DNA from: Sipunculus nudus
Lineage: Eukaryota; Annelida; Sipuncula; Golfingiida; Sipunculidae
Direction of reading: 5' to 3'
Length of the DNA: 64,000 nucleotides
Assembly: GCA_026874595.1 (NCBI GenBank)
Contig: CM049316.1
Location: 78,341,676 to 78,405,675 of the forward strand
Positions 11,782 to 22,931 of the stretch are shown one piece after another. Under the pieces are notes generated by a model that was not told the DNA's origin, ran no database searches, and saw only the letters and a list, made by a program, of their open reading frames with translations. The translations under genes and the position numbers were made by a program. Every line of letters starts with the position of its first letter. Position 1 is the first letter of the stretch.

Positions 11782-11991
11782 CTTGCTAGAAATTTCAGAG
11801 ATTTACCTGTGATTAACAAGAATCCAGAATACTAGACAAAATAAAGAGTATTGAAATAGAACCGACTGGAAATTTGAATGCTATTGTAGTTTTGCAAGCA
11901 TTGGGATATATTTCAAATCATGATCTCAATGACCTGGTAAATGGCATGAATGAACTAGATGGAAATTATTAGTTTTCAAGGCACAGTATTA

Positions 11992-12403
11992 CCGGCTTCT
12001 GTGGCTCAGGGGTAAAGCGCAGGACTCAAAGCCGGGAGATCGTGAGTTCGAATCTCAGCCGAGGCGGTGAGGTTTTTCATGGTCGGCCCCCACCCAGGGT
12101 GAGCGCTCTGCAGGCTTAATGGGAAGGTCGTGCCCAACGGCCGTGTTTCACTCACAAACGAGTGCGCCTTTCGGGGGTCCTCGGTGGTATGATTACCAAC
12201 CCAGGGCCCGCAGGTGCAGTAGTCACCGGGCCTGGTTAACGCCAGGATATAAAATGAGAGGAAGCGTGTGATACTGCCCTGTCACGTAGTCCGAAACCGG
12301 AATGGAAATCTGCAGATGTACATATACTTAGTTAAGCTAGCATTAAAAAATGGAGGCGGTTACCTCCAACAAAAAAAAATTAAAAAAAAAAAAAAAAAAA
12401 AAA
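11992..12403 (+). mobile_element. tRNA-derived SINE nested in the LTR element
   Basis: The head is tRNA-like: GGCTTCTGTGGCTCAGGGGT contains a Pol III A box (TGGCTCAGGGG, 12002-12012), and GTTCGAATC (12046-12054) is a B box. A body of about 300 bp, with no coding capacity, ends in an A-rich tail (about 12370-12403). A 14-bp target duplication AAGGCACAGTATTA flanks it (11978-11991 and 12404-12417), so the insertion is intact and younger than the host element. SINEs are mobilised by a partner LINE's enzymes; the partner is not identifiable here. Confidence 0.93.
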
Positions 12404-12933
12404 AAGGCACAGTATTAAGAAAAAGATATAAGTGAACATATGAAAACCAGGCAGTATGATAGATGAAGTCAATTTAGACATAAGACAAGACAACTATTTT
12501 CTTGAGATTTGATGAATGAAGGTCGAATACTAATATCAAATATATAATTTCAAACCAGTCATGAACAAGACAATCCAACTTTCTTTTTCTCTAATATCTC
12601 TCCAGATAAAAACAATTAAGATATAATAAATGAAAAAAAATGGCCTCATTCACACTCATCCCAATATAGATTTTGGTATTAAAAGCTTTGCTACATTAAT
12701 TGAGAATCAGAGTATAGATTATAGTATAAAAATTTGGTTACAGTGAAATAAACAAAAACAGAAACTTGTAAGTACCTTTAAGTCAATTTTTGACCAGCAA
12801 AGTGTAAACAAATGGACTGCACTTACCTTTGTTTACTACGGCTGTAGTATGTAAGCTAAATATATTGTCCTTCTGTTTATATCACAATAATTATTTCCAA
12901 ATCCGCAGATAACAGTTAAAATATGTTATAAAG

Positions 12934-13108
12934 TATCCATTTGATTGTTCAAATCAATGTTGTTCCAATAATCACTAATGCCATTTTATATAATATCCAT
13001 TTGATTGTTCGAATCAGTATTGTTCTAAATAGTCATTAATGTCATATTATAAAATATCAGTTTGATTATTCAAATTAGTATTGTTCCAACTAGTCATTAA
13101 TGTTAAAC
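12934..13108. repeat. 60-bp tandem repeat, about 2.9 copies, in the LTR-element leader
   Basis: TATCCATTTGATTGTTC recurs at 12934 and 12994 and in mutated form (TATCAGTTTGATTATTC) at 13055, each followed by an AATCAGTATTGTTC-like and a TCATTAATG-like block. The period is 60-61 bp. Confidence 0.85.
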
Positions 13109-13728
13109 AAATTAAATGGTCACACCGAGAAAATTATCTTCAATATTCCAGTTATCAAATAACAACTGGCATCCGTGTAGGCGAGTAGGCTCTGATGATA
13201 TTGTTTACCAGCAGCAGCAGATTACAGAGAGTATCTCGGTGTACTGCTCACACAGTGACACCCTGGTCCCGGGACCAATTTATCAAAAGCTGACAAATCT
13301 GGTCAAACCAGACCTGTTGATATACAGCATGAAGCACAGACACCTTTACTACTTCACTATCAAATTTTATTCATTTTTTATCATGTCCATTGTTCCCTTA
13401 ATTATTGCGGCTTCCACACATTTTCCTTCTATTTTTTCGACTCAACAGTTCTCAGTTTATCTAGTTTAGTTCCCAGTATTGTTCTCTTGGAAAAACAAAT
13501 CCTACTGTGCTCACACAGCTTGCTTGTCACAACACTCCACTTGCTGTGTGCAGGACTGCTATGTCCAGCAATACCACTTCATGATTTGTGAACACCCTAG
13601 TAGATTCACACTCTTTCAAGTGGATTCATAATCCATCCCCACTGAACTTTGCAAGTTTCTGGCTCACAGAAAACAAACATTTCCTCGTTTTTCCTTGTTT
13701 TTCTTGACTTGGCCCTTATCACAATTTA

Positions 13729-13745
13729 TCCTGCCGACTGCGCCA
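13729..13745 (-). other. Primer-binding site, tRNA-Ser type
   Basis: The minus strand reads TGGCGCAGTCGGCAGGA next to the 5' LTR. It begins with TGG (complement of tRNA CCA) and GCGCAGTCG, complementary to the acceptor 3' end of animal tRNA-Ser, whose 5' strand begins GCAGTCG. This fixes the element's orientation as minus. Confidence 0.85.
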
Positions 13746-13746
13746 A

Positions 13747-13952
13747 TGTTACGAACCACTATTCGTCCAGCATATAGCTGAGTGTTTTTTGTGATTAAGA
13801 TGTTCAACAAACCAACTGCACTCAGTGGTTGTCTAGAGCCAAGTACTTTATTATCCCAACTTACCCCCTCACGCCGGGTGTGGGTATCACTTAACATGTT
13901 CTTAGGCCACAATTTTAGTGACAGAAGGCCACGCCTCATTAAATCAATAAAA
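13747..13952 (-). repeat. 5' LTR of the Gmr1-like element
   Basis: 206 bp, starting TGTTACGAACC on the plus strand. It abuts the primer-binding site on its inner side and the GTAGG target duplication on its outer side. It differs from the other LTR by scattered substitutions and two indels, so the insertion is not recent. Confidence 0.9.
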
Positions 13953-14088
13953 GTAGGGTTGGCAGTGTGTTAGAGTAGGAATGATTTGGTGATTTTTTTC
14001 TCCTCTCTTGTGCAAGGAGATAAAATAATAAATTTGGTCCATGATTGAAAATAGATCATATATTTCATATATGTGTTTGTCTTTCCAG

Positions 14089-14189
14089 GCTGGGAGGAAT
14101 ACGAGGTTACACCCAAAGGAATAGGGTCAGATTCGTGACGGTAGTGGCAGCGACTATTTTCATGGCAAGCGTTCTAACTATATGGTACA
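14089..14189 (+). CDS. Candidate membrane-anchor exon, homologous in design to exon 1 of the DUF268 gene
   Basis: Acceptor TTGTCTTTCCAG|G and donor ACA|GTAAGT bound 101 nt that are open in one frame: a basic stretch (RGYTQRNRVRF) followed by about 17 hydrophobic residues (VTVVAATIFMASVLTIWY). The exon at 31289-31401 has a nearly identical acceptor (TTGTCTTTACAG|G), the same entry phase (one leading base), the same exit phase (one trailing base) and the same order of basic tail then anchor. It would splice in phase onto the exon at 32807. No DUF268 body follows within 17 kb, so it is an alternative exon, a relic, or chance. It starts 131 bp after the retroelement's target duplication. Confidence 0.4.
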
Positions 14190-15862
14190 GTAAGTAAAAC
14201 GCAATATTATAACAATATGCCATACATTGCAAAATGTTTAAACGCTATACCTCCTGTTATTTTTTTAGGCGGATGATTCTTTCGAGTTGATCTTTCTATG
14301 GAGAATAACTGACCCTTCTTTTGTGCAAACCCTTATCTTAGCAGCTTTAAAATACCATAAAAGCATCAATTTGAATCATTAGTGTTGTCCATTGAAAATC
14401 TATTCCAAGAGCCAGGCTCTTTGAAAACATACCACGATTTTGAAAAATACAATAAAGTTTTTTTTATTTAAATAAATGGTGGATGTTACAATTTTTTACC
14501 ATATATATAATACATTCGTTTCTCACCGGTTGTTGCATAACATTCTATAAGCACAGATTACGTTGACTTGGCATCTGAAGAATATATGTATACGTATGAA
14601 ATTACATATCTAGCGAAATAGATCTGGTGATTTAAACTCGATTCCTGAGCTGAAGTCCAGTGACTCTTGTAGACTATTGTCCAGAAAGTGATAACCTCCC
14701 TCCCCCCAAGCCCCGGGAAATTTTCGCGACCGCCTTGTAGTATAATTTATAATTTATTTATAATGATTTTGTTCGTCACCTTACATATAAGTGTGGCAAA
14801 AGTTATGGAAAATTACGTTTTTACAAATTCAAAACTTTACCAGCTCATTTTTTTAAATATTTTTTCCTGGAAGGACTATGCATTGGCTTATAGACTTAAA
14901 CATGTGTTAACTGTAAGGACAATTTCGCACACCCTACCCCTCATTTGTTCTAAAAAGTGACATTTTTACGAGCACAGTTTTTACGAAAGGCTTACCTATA
15001 GAAGTCTGGCACATCGTTTATCTAGCACTTGTTTTAAATTTTTTTCTGCACAATTTCATATGCATATTGGACATTAGTTTCCCAAATTATGCAAAATAAT
15101 ACAAAATAATCATTCATGGACATGCAAGTCATATATTTTCAGAACTATCTGTTTTACAGTGTCTTTTTCTTCACAGCTATTGCAGATCTCAGCATACCTG
15201 CAATATCTTGGTAGTTTTGGGTTTATAGGAACTTTCCTAATTCATCGATAATAAATATAGATGAGAACAATTAGAAGATATATGAATATATGTTACCTCT
15301 TTACACATAAGGTATCCTGAACCATGAACTTCTAAGCCATGGGTTAGAAAATGAAATCCTATCCAACATGAAATATTTCATGATCTCATAACGTCCACTT
15401 ATGTTATCCCTAACTAAATTCTAGGTATTTCCACACACATAAACGGACACACATCCTAAAATTAATTTTATTTCAGGAACGATGTGTAATTATATCATTT
15501 TTAACGTGCAGAAGGTACCAAATTGCTCTTACGCTTAGTTGCAACAAAAGTTATGAATCAACACATGCTGTAAGAATGACTCAAGTGCCCACAATATAAA
15601 TGCTATACTAAACGGCCCTATAAACTGCGCCGATTATATTGTGTGACCTCTGAACTTAAAATAACAGAATCAGGGAAGACAAATTCGCTGAAAAATATCA
15701 CATTTCCGAACGCTCGTGACACGGCATGCTTATCGCAAAGCCAACTCTAAGCAATAACATAAAAAACACGCAAAGCAAAAGCATTGTGTTTGGGCTTGTG
15801 ATCTTATATTTAGCTACTTCACGCATTTCTCGCACATAAAAAAACCCCGGATTCTGAAAAAT
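14190..15862. other. Unassigned AT-rich stretch
   Basis: No protein-like frame and no recognisable repeat family. If the exon at 14089-14189 is real, this is intron. Confidence 0.4.
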
Positions 15863-16097
15863 GTTGGGCCTCAGAGCCAGACCATTAATAGATATCGGCT
15901 GTTTGTAGGCCCGAATAATGGCCCGGCTAAAAAATTGAATCATATAATACAAGGTGCAAAGGAACCAAATAATCATAACATGAAAAGTATGGGGGAAAAT
16001 GATATGTGAATTACATGTGCAATTAGCCGCGGAGAAATTGTTGGGCCTCACAGCCCCACCTTTAATAGATATGGGTGGTTTGTAGGGTACAGGCCCG
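15863..16097. repeat. Pair of about 57-bp direct repeats
   Basis: TTGGGCCTCAGAGCC ... TTAATAGATATCGGCTGTTTGTAGG (from about 15865) recurs with mismatches as TTGGGCCTCACAGCC ... TTAATAGATATGGGTGGTTTGTAGG (from about 16041), roughly 176 bp apart. It could be part of an unrecognised mobile element. Confidence 0.6.
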
Positions 16098-17283
16098 AGT
16101 CAACCTAAGGTTGACCTTTAGGGCAAGATACCGCGAGTCTCGAGTGACAATAGCTTTCTACCCTGTTTGCGATGCCGATTTTAATGTAAGCGGGTGTTTA
16201 TATGAATGATTGATAGACATGGCTTCTCTAGCGTCTCGAGAATGTTATCTCCCAATTGCGAAACTGTGCCGCGGAAGCATCAGTGGCGAAACCCCGACGC
16301 ATTGAGTGACAGGAGAAATCCCCAGTTAATCCCACGTTTGACGCAGTCAAACGCATTTGACTTGAGAATAATGACTTTTACAAAATAACATTGTACTGGA
16401 ACCGATAAAGGGCATCTATGGCAAGCCGTTTCTCGTCTGTAAGTACGTGATCATTATTTGCTTTGCACACACGACGCAAACCTGTGAGTGGGAGCAGCCA
16501 ATGTACATGTCGACGCAATGGCAGTGCCTCTCGGTTTTGGATAGCTTTAAATGCAATTTCATATGCAATGACGGCGAATTCACTACCTAATAAAGGGTGG
16601 CGTCTAAACATAACCCCAAGACACAGAATATTCCGCTGCTCTCAAACAGGCGTAATATGCCAAGTTCACAATAATTTGTGTTGATAAGAATTAGTAATGA
16701 CCTTTAAAAGACGGTTAAGGATATTGTATATAATCGGTAGTTTTCTTGACGGTGGGCCGCTAATAGTTTAGAATGCCAACTGTTCACAATTGTCATGTCA
16801 TCGCAATGTAACAAAACTTTTTTTCAGGCGTTTTTATGCCCTCACGTGGCTGCCGCTAAAACAGGAGCATATAATTCGCGCCAAGCGATAATTTCCTTGC
16901 GAGGCCGCCTCGTTCGTTGCTGAACGAACTGCAAATCCACTTGTTTCCGCACACCCCACCAAAACCGAAGTCTGACGCGTCGCTCCAAAGATGGATGTCT
17001 GCACTGACTGTCCAATAGGAATCGTAGAACGAGTTTTATCTGTTCCATGATGGCAAATACTCTAAACACCAAGCGATGTCTTTACGTGTAGCTTTATTTG
17101 GCCCGTTCGGAGGTGCAGATGCTTAATTATCTTTGCTAAGTCAATAAGGAGTCTAGTACCCTTATCTCGGCGACCGAGCAACTGGCGCGTTTCCAAAATA
17201 GTAAAGGATCGGCGAAGCGTGATGCGACCCCCTCCCGCGGTCGGATTCCCGTATTTGGCAAACAATTAAATACTTTAATTGCC

Positions 17284-17284
<1 letters not shown>
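16098..17284. other. GC-richer block with minus-strand open frames, unrecognised
   Basis: Base composition is visibly more GC-rich than the neighbours. Minus-strand frames at 17265-17062, 17072-16842 and 16611-16378 have balanced residue composition (LLGRRDKGTRLLIDLAKIIK; FLLDSQCRHPSLERRVRLRF; LTDEKRLAIDALYRFQYN), but I do not recognise a family and see no splice-linked structure. It might be a decayed mobile element ORF. The function is unknown. Confidence 0.25.

Positions 17285-17346
<62 letters not shown>
17285..17346. repeat. (TA)n microsatellite
   Basis: About 62 bp of alternating TA with a single TGTG interruption. Confidence 0.97.
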
Positions 17347-17348
<2 letters not shown>

Positions 17349-18657
17349 ACGTCATTGTGTGTCTGTCTGAACCGCGTGCTTATGCACACACAAACTCACT
17401 CTAGGCTCACAATAATGACAAAGACCAGCATACAAGATAAACGTATCTTTACTGCGATAACCCGCTCTATTACATAAAAGGCATCTATTGTTAACAAAAA
17501 TACAAGATCTGTTAGTAATCCTGGGACGTCAACTAGATCCGTTGTACTGTGACGTCATTACCCAGACTACCAGTTCTATTGTGCTGGACTCGTTCGCCCC
17601 AGTCCTCACTTTCTTAACCTCTAGTCTCTGACGAACGTCGATCTCCCGCCGGCCTCACTTGAGCGCCCTCTCTCGGCCTCATTGACGAACCCTGCGTCGA
17701 CCGTGCGGTTCTGCAGTGGTATTGTGCGTCCCATCAGTCTTCCGTTTCCCAGGATGTGCGCTAGTCCATCAGGTGGATATGTAGTTCACCCACTCTACGC
17801 CCCTCCGCCTCTGCGCCGCTGTGGTCTCACACGGGGTAAGAAGCTACTTGGAAAATACACATAAATACTCCATAACGTCTACGGTTACTTCGAATACCAC
17901 GGCACTCTGCGGCGAGCCCCTACTGCCTAGAAAGTTCCCTTACCGGGAACGTTGGGTAATACCCCTTATACTCTCTTAAAAGTCAAACATTAAAATAACG
18001 TGTTAACAGCGTTTCACGCGCTACAAAAATAACATTGACAGTGTTGCCGGTGATGCCATAACAGTGAGTGGCATTATTAACAATACTAATTATACACCAC
18101 TTATTGACATCACGAAAACCTCGCATTTCCCTCAATTATAACTCTGGTAGGGAAAGTACGTGACGGATTGATCGACAGCCCCTACTAAACCTGTCCAATA
18201 AACATCTCAGCTGCCTTCTCCTTTACAATCCATTATCATTAAGATTATGCCTCTGAACACAACTATGCACTGGGGATTACAAATATGTTTACTCCAATAA
18301 ACATCAGGCTAACCAGTCTTTAACGAACCTTCCTTTAAAAAGTCTACTTTCAGTATTTACAAGCTGTATTCATACTGTGCGATAAATTATGCATCTAGAA
18401 CTACAGTTACAAGAAAGAGGTAAGGGGGAACAACTTATGGATCTTTAACCTTAAACTTTCGATGGCAGCTCTAAGAGCTGCTGCATTTGTTCTGCTGGCG
18501 ATCTCTCCTCGCTGGCCGCTGTGGTTTAAGTGCGATTTAGAAACAAGAATTGAGCCCCTTCGTACTTGATTCCGCTGATAGCTACTGATTAGTCACGAGG
18601 AGCATGAATCACAAAACCTTAACAAAACGAAAAGTGCCTGGTAGCCCTATGAAATAT
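17347..18657. other. Unassigned stretch with a GC-rich centre
   Basis: TGACGTCATT occurs soon after the (TA)n tract (near 17347) and again in TGTGACGTCATTACC (near 17550). The 17590-17830 part is GC-rich and CpG-containing. No coding pattern was recognised. It could be an LTR or leader of an unidentified element. Confidence 0.3.
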
Positions 18658-19133
18658 TGTTACAGGTGCTCTGTAGAAGCGTGTGTCAGGACCTTATCCG
18701 ACGAATGCGGCATTTATAAATTTTCAAAGATTTTCTCCTGGATTTTATGCATTTGGAATTTAGTTTACTTTCTTGGTTGTTGCAAGAACTTTCCACTGGA
18801 CTGTCATTCTCCGAGAGTTTACATTTAAAGGACTTATCGTTGTGATGGTGTTGGTATCCAGGTACTGTGCACATTATTTTTCTATGTGATTCTATTGACT
18901 TGTTGCTATACCGCTGTTTTACTGTATAATTGTGTTGATTTAATGTATTGTAATGTTAGGGCTGTTTAAAGAATAAGTATTAGATATTTGTTAACAAAAA
19001 AACACTGAATTCATTATTCATTCCCCTAGACATTTCACGCTGCCTAGTGTTACAGAATCTGATTTTTTTATCTCCTTGACAAATTTTGTGAACATCACGC
19101 ATACGTGATCTGTTGGTATTAGGTTCCGTAACA
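18658..19133 (+). repeat. Solo-LTR-like repeat, copy 2 (shorter)
   Basis: Starts TGTTACAGGTG and ends TTCCGTAACA like the copy at 3690-4457, and carries a TATA-like ATTTATAAATT (near 18712) and an AATAAG in the poly(A)-signal position. It is about 290 bp shorter, missing most of the first third of copy 1. The last 170 bp align well, including TTTGTTAACAAAAAA and CATTTCACGCTGCCTAGTG. Confidence 0.55.
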
Positions 19134-21237
19134 TAAAATAATGTTGTAACCTTTTTGGCATTCTTTATCTGCAGGCTTTAGGCTTTGTCAACAGATATAA
19201 AAAACAAACCAGAAACTTCGACAAGAGCCGCACTGTCAAGAAAAGGTGGGTTTATTATGTTTAATAAGGTAAAACACAATTCGATCTATGATGTCGAAAG
19301 GACCAACACATATTTAGTTACTGGCACTCCCTTGTGTGGAAAAGGTTTTCATTTTCTTCCGGCGCCGCCGTTATATTATTAAAATTTATACCATTTTGTT
19401 CAAATTATTACATTTATTTCTACAGATATTCTTCGATATTCTTGGGATGTTACTGATTTTTCACACTTACAAAAAAATTGAATATGGGAAGTTATCAACA
19501 CAGCATATTTTGCAGTTATGTGGTAACAGAAAATAGTTAAAATATTATTATGATTCCAAATGAAACAACTAGCAAAATTTAACAGGTTACGGATACAGTC
19601 CATCCCCTTACCTAACTAGATATTTTGAGACTGGAATATGATTTTTATGTTTACTAATCGTATTACTTTTGGAAAATCTATGGTATAGCCTTATTTATCT
19701 TCAATAAAAGATGGCCATTCAGATATAAATAATAAAAGCTCGGAAATGGTTAAATGATCATATACTTTACCATATATATATACTTATATATATAAAACTC
19801 TTAAATGAAATTGCATAAAACTTCTACAGAGATAAAAAAAATTAAAATTCAGAAACAATATCCGATTCAGTTATTTACACAAGTGTGTCTTCAAAATTTG
19901 ACAGTGGGATATATTATAAAGATACACAATCTTTCACTTGTTTGTATTTGTAATGCTATGACCTCAAAATAGGTCCTAAGACAGTACAATTATCTAAGTA
20001 AAAATGTAAATGTATCTTAGTATAATTGTGACTCTAAAGCATTTGACCGAAAGGTCTAGAAATTGATAGATGACGCGCAATGTCTGAAACCGGAATCAGG
20101 GAAAGTCGGAGGAAAACTGAAACCACGCAACTGTTCTTAATTTTTCAAGACACCCAACAGTATTCGTTTATGACTACAATTAAGTCCTCCAAGATCTTAA
20201 TATCTGTCTGGATTGATTGAATAATATAGGAATCATTTTAGTTACATCGATAATAGAATTATTAGTAACTAAAATGGTAATGCTTCCGCAGCAATTCCCA
20301 TCAATTTATTGTCACGGCAAGAGAAATAGTTTATTGGTCATTTTTTGGAAGACATTGCATTCATCAACTGACGGCGACTGCGCAACATCTTACATTAGGT
20401 AATAGTCGACGACATGAAAAACCTGGAAGGAGTGAGTGTATATTTCCTAAAACAATACAAAAAAAATGATTTTACCAATAATTCAGGATGTACACTTATA
20501 ATATGACGCTCTGTCGCACATATCACTTTCCTTCTTCCTATTATTCAATTACCCTGTTGCACAAGGACTCTCGCTTTTGGGCCGGGTTTCAAAGTTACTC
20601 CGGTAAATAGCATATTAGCTCTATCTTGGCATCCGGCGCTGAATGCTTATAGATCTAGATTATTTTCTGTGGAATTGTACATATCAGGAGGAGACAACCA
20701 TCGGTATTTTAGAAACCTACTAGAATAACTACTCCTTCATAAAGTTATTAAATAAAGTTAATCCTTGCCGATGCCTTAGAAATAAAGCTGCCCTCTCAAA
20801 GTGACGGATCGGGTTGGCTTTGGTTTAACGTGGTAAAGTGTAAATGGTTTGTCATCGTGTTGCTACATAGGTACACAACAAAACACAAGGCAGTGGCTAA
20901 GCAACAATAATATAATCCGATCTCAGATCTACTTACCAGACCAGATTACGGTCTCACAAGGTTAAATGTCCATTTTTACGTATTGGTGTAGCCCACTTGT
21001 ACGCGATACAGAAATTACTCTTTACCATAGAGACGGGGTTTCAGTTTCGGTTGTGCGTTCACATGTATTCTCTTGCATTAATGCAAACTGTCGTAGCATA
21101 ATGTTGAGATTATGGAAAGTATACAACTATATGAATGCAACATGATGGAAGACCACTGTGATGCATTCCTCGATACCGCTTGTATCACGACTCATGTAGG
21201 CATACAAGCCCAATTATCATTGCCTACCGAGTCGGGT
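19134..21237. other. Unassigned AT-rich stretch
   Basis: No recognisable coding frame, RNA gene or repeat family was seen. Confidence 0.4.
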
Positions 21238-21440
21238 TGTAACGGCTGGGCGGATTGGCCCTGGCTGTATTGGACTGGCCGGCAGCTAGACGGGAAATCC
21301 GGCGCATCGGCCCTGGCTGGACCGGGCTGGTTGGCTGCCCTTCTGGACACCAGCTGGAACAGTACGGGAAACACGGCTGATCGGCCCTGGCTGGACTTGG
21401 CTCGCGGGCTGTCCTTCTGGACATCGCGGACTGCATCCAT
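21238..21440. repeat. GC-rich degenerate tandem repeat, about 74 bp unit
   Basis: ATCGGCCCTGGCTGGAC occurs at 21306 and 21380, and CTGCCCTTCTGGACAC / CTGTCCTTCTGGACAT lie about 73 bp apart, with a partial earlier copy (ATTGGCCCTGGCTG) at 21254. Open frames of up to 147 codons cross this block on both strands. Their Trp/Gly- or Pro/Ala-rich content follows from the repeat, so I do not call a gene. Confidence 0.6.
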
Positions 21441-22732
21441 ACTCTGTGTATGCGACACTTTTAAATACCATTCTACCCAGAAGGCTATCCATATTCATAA
21501 GTCTCATACAAAGCCTGGAACCGCTTTGCTCTTGAGGCTTATCTATATTCATTAGCTTACTGCATACTAAATAGGCTGGGGACAATGCTACCGCTGCAAT
21601 GCCACCCGCCACTGCGTGCGACATTACCATGGCATTACTGGACCCGAAACTCGGGGCGAACCCTATTGTATGACTCCGTCCGGCGAACCAAATACTCTTT
21701 CAACAAATATAAAGATACAGCTAAGCCCAAGGATAAAATAAATACAAAACATTACAAAATGTCCGCATGACTCAATCCAGTTTTTGACACTTAATAAATG
21801 ATGTAATTATTGCATATACCGCTGGGAGGCTGTAAATTCATTGGTCATATATATTAATTTAACTGTACGGGAGCAAAATTGATGAATGAACATATATGAA
21901 ATGTAAAATCAACAACGGATCGATAATCCATTTTAGATAAGAAGCTTAGCAGCTTACAAGCCTGTCAAAAGAAAGCAACAGAGGCTTTTAAAAGTTTATT
22001 ATATTTATTTTATTTGATTCAACATTTATATACAGGTAAGCACATTAAGGAAATTGAATGTGCAGATATTTGAACATTTTATCGAACACTTTGACATCAT
22101 GTAGTTTGAAGACAATGCAGTAGACTCATAATCTCTAAAAATTATTAGAGACGAACAGTTTATTTGAGAGTCTGTCAGTGTGATCCATAAGAAAAGACAT
22201 CTCTAAAATTATTTATGAAGTAGTGATGTGTGTGAATCTAGGAAACAAAGGTGAAAGGAATAGATGAATAAACGTGAGTATAATACATATATTTATGCTC
22301 AAATAAATTGATCAGACAACTGACGACCTTAGTTAATGTGTGCCTGAATTTGTCTCGAATTATGCATCCTTGCAACTAATGATAGTTCCTATTTTAGAAA
22401 AGAGATTTTTACACGAGAGAGATTTTTATTTTTGCTCAATGAATATTATAATCTAATATATATCTTTCTTTAAAAACAATATATTTCTTATTTGTTTCAA
22501 GTTTGTATCGTTTAGTGAGGTGCAGGTTTCTTAAACAAGCGAACAATATTCTTATCAGTTTTATTGCACAACCAGAGGCTCTGTATGCTGCTGGTATATC
22601 TGATTCTCCATATTGACGTGTATAGAGTGTTAATTTTTATTGTATATTTTTTTAGTATGAAGTTATTTTGTTATTTATGGATTCAATATTCCATGACCTC
22701 TTTACTGAAGACATTAATTTTTTATAATGCAG
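21441..22732. other. Unassigned stretch
   Basis: Two related short blocks (AGGCTATCCATATTCATAAG near 21482 and AGGCTTATCTATATTCATTAG near 21535) follow the GC-rich repeat; the rest is AT-rich with no supported feature. Confidence 0.4.
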
Positions 22733-22916
22733 GAACTTAGACCTGAAGCCTTTCTTCACAATAAACCTCTACGTCTTCGGCTTTATTCGGTCTCTGCGGT
22801 CTAAAAGGATCACCGCCACCTACAAGTCAGGGGAGGGGGTCATAAAGAAACCACCCAACTTAAAAAAAATGCCTCTATATTTAAGCACCAATACTAACCT
22901 GTGTTTGCTTTGTTAA
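22733..22916 (+). CDS. Candidate terminal exon, unrecognised
   Basis: Acceptor TTTTTTATAATGCAG| precedes 60 open codons (beginning NLDLKPFFTINLYVFGFI) ending at TAA 22914-22916. An AATAAA lies ten bases later at 22926-22931. The combination is what a last exon with a very short 3' UTR looks like, but an open stretch of this size can occur by chance, and I recognise no family. Confidence 0.2.
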
Positions 22917-22931
22917 ACAACTATCAATAAA

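Larger units (their letters stand above)
11782..13728 (-). other. Long leader of the Gmr1-like element
   Basis: About 1.5 kb of original sequence (plus the 0.4-kb SINE) between the primer-binding site and gag, with no convincing open frame on the element strand. It includes a roughly 60-bp tandem repeat at 12934-13108. A long non-coding leader is plausible for genomic RNA packaging, but no function can be read from the sequence. Confidence 0.6.
7426..13957 (-). mobile_element. Gmr1-like Ty3/gypsy LTR retrotransposon, inactive
   Basis: Bounded by the 5-bp direct repeat GTAGG (7426-7430 and 13953-13957), the target duplication of an integrase-mediated insertion. It has two similar LTRs (7431-7648, 13747-13952), a primer-binding site and a polypurine tract. 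Read on the minus strand, the coding order is gag (from 11781), integrase, reverse transcriptase, RNase H (ending 8126). Integrase before RT is the copia-like order known for the Gmr1-like group of Ty3/gypsy elements; standard gypsy elements have integrase last. Several stops and frameshifts, a missing protease and a lost integrase catalytic Glu make it inactive. A SINE (11992-12403) is nested in its long leader. Confidence 0.9.

Noticed and set aside
11992-12066. Functional tRNA gene
   Set aside because: The tRNA-like head is followed by a SINE body, a poly(A) tail and target duplications.
13116-13469. 117-codon plus-strand frame
   Set aside because: It lies antisense in the leader of the LTR element and has no recognisable domain.
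7426-13957. Ordinary gypsy element that was rearranged
   Set aside because: Integrase, linker and RT are contiguous, pol stops after RNase H, and the LTRs, primer site and polypurine tract are all in normal positions.
21112-21630. 147-codon plus-strand frame and overlapping minus-strand frames
   Set aside because: They are open on both strands because of GC-rich degenerate repeats; no splice context or family match.
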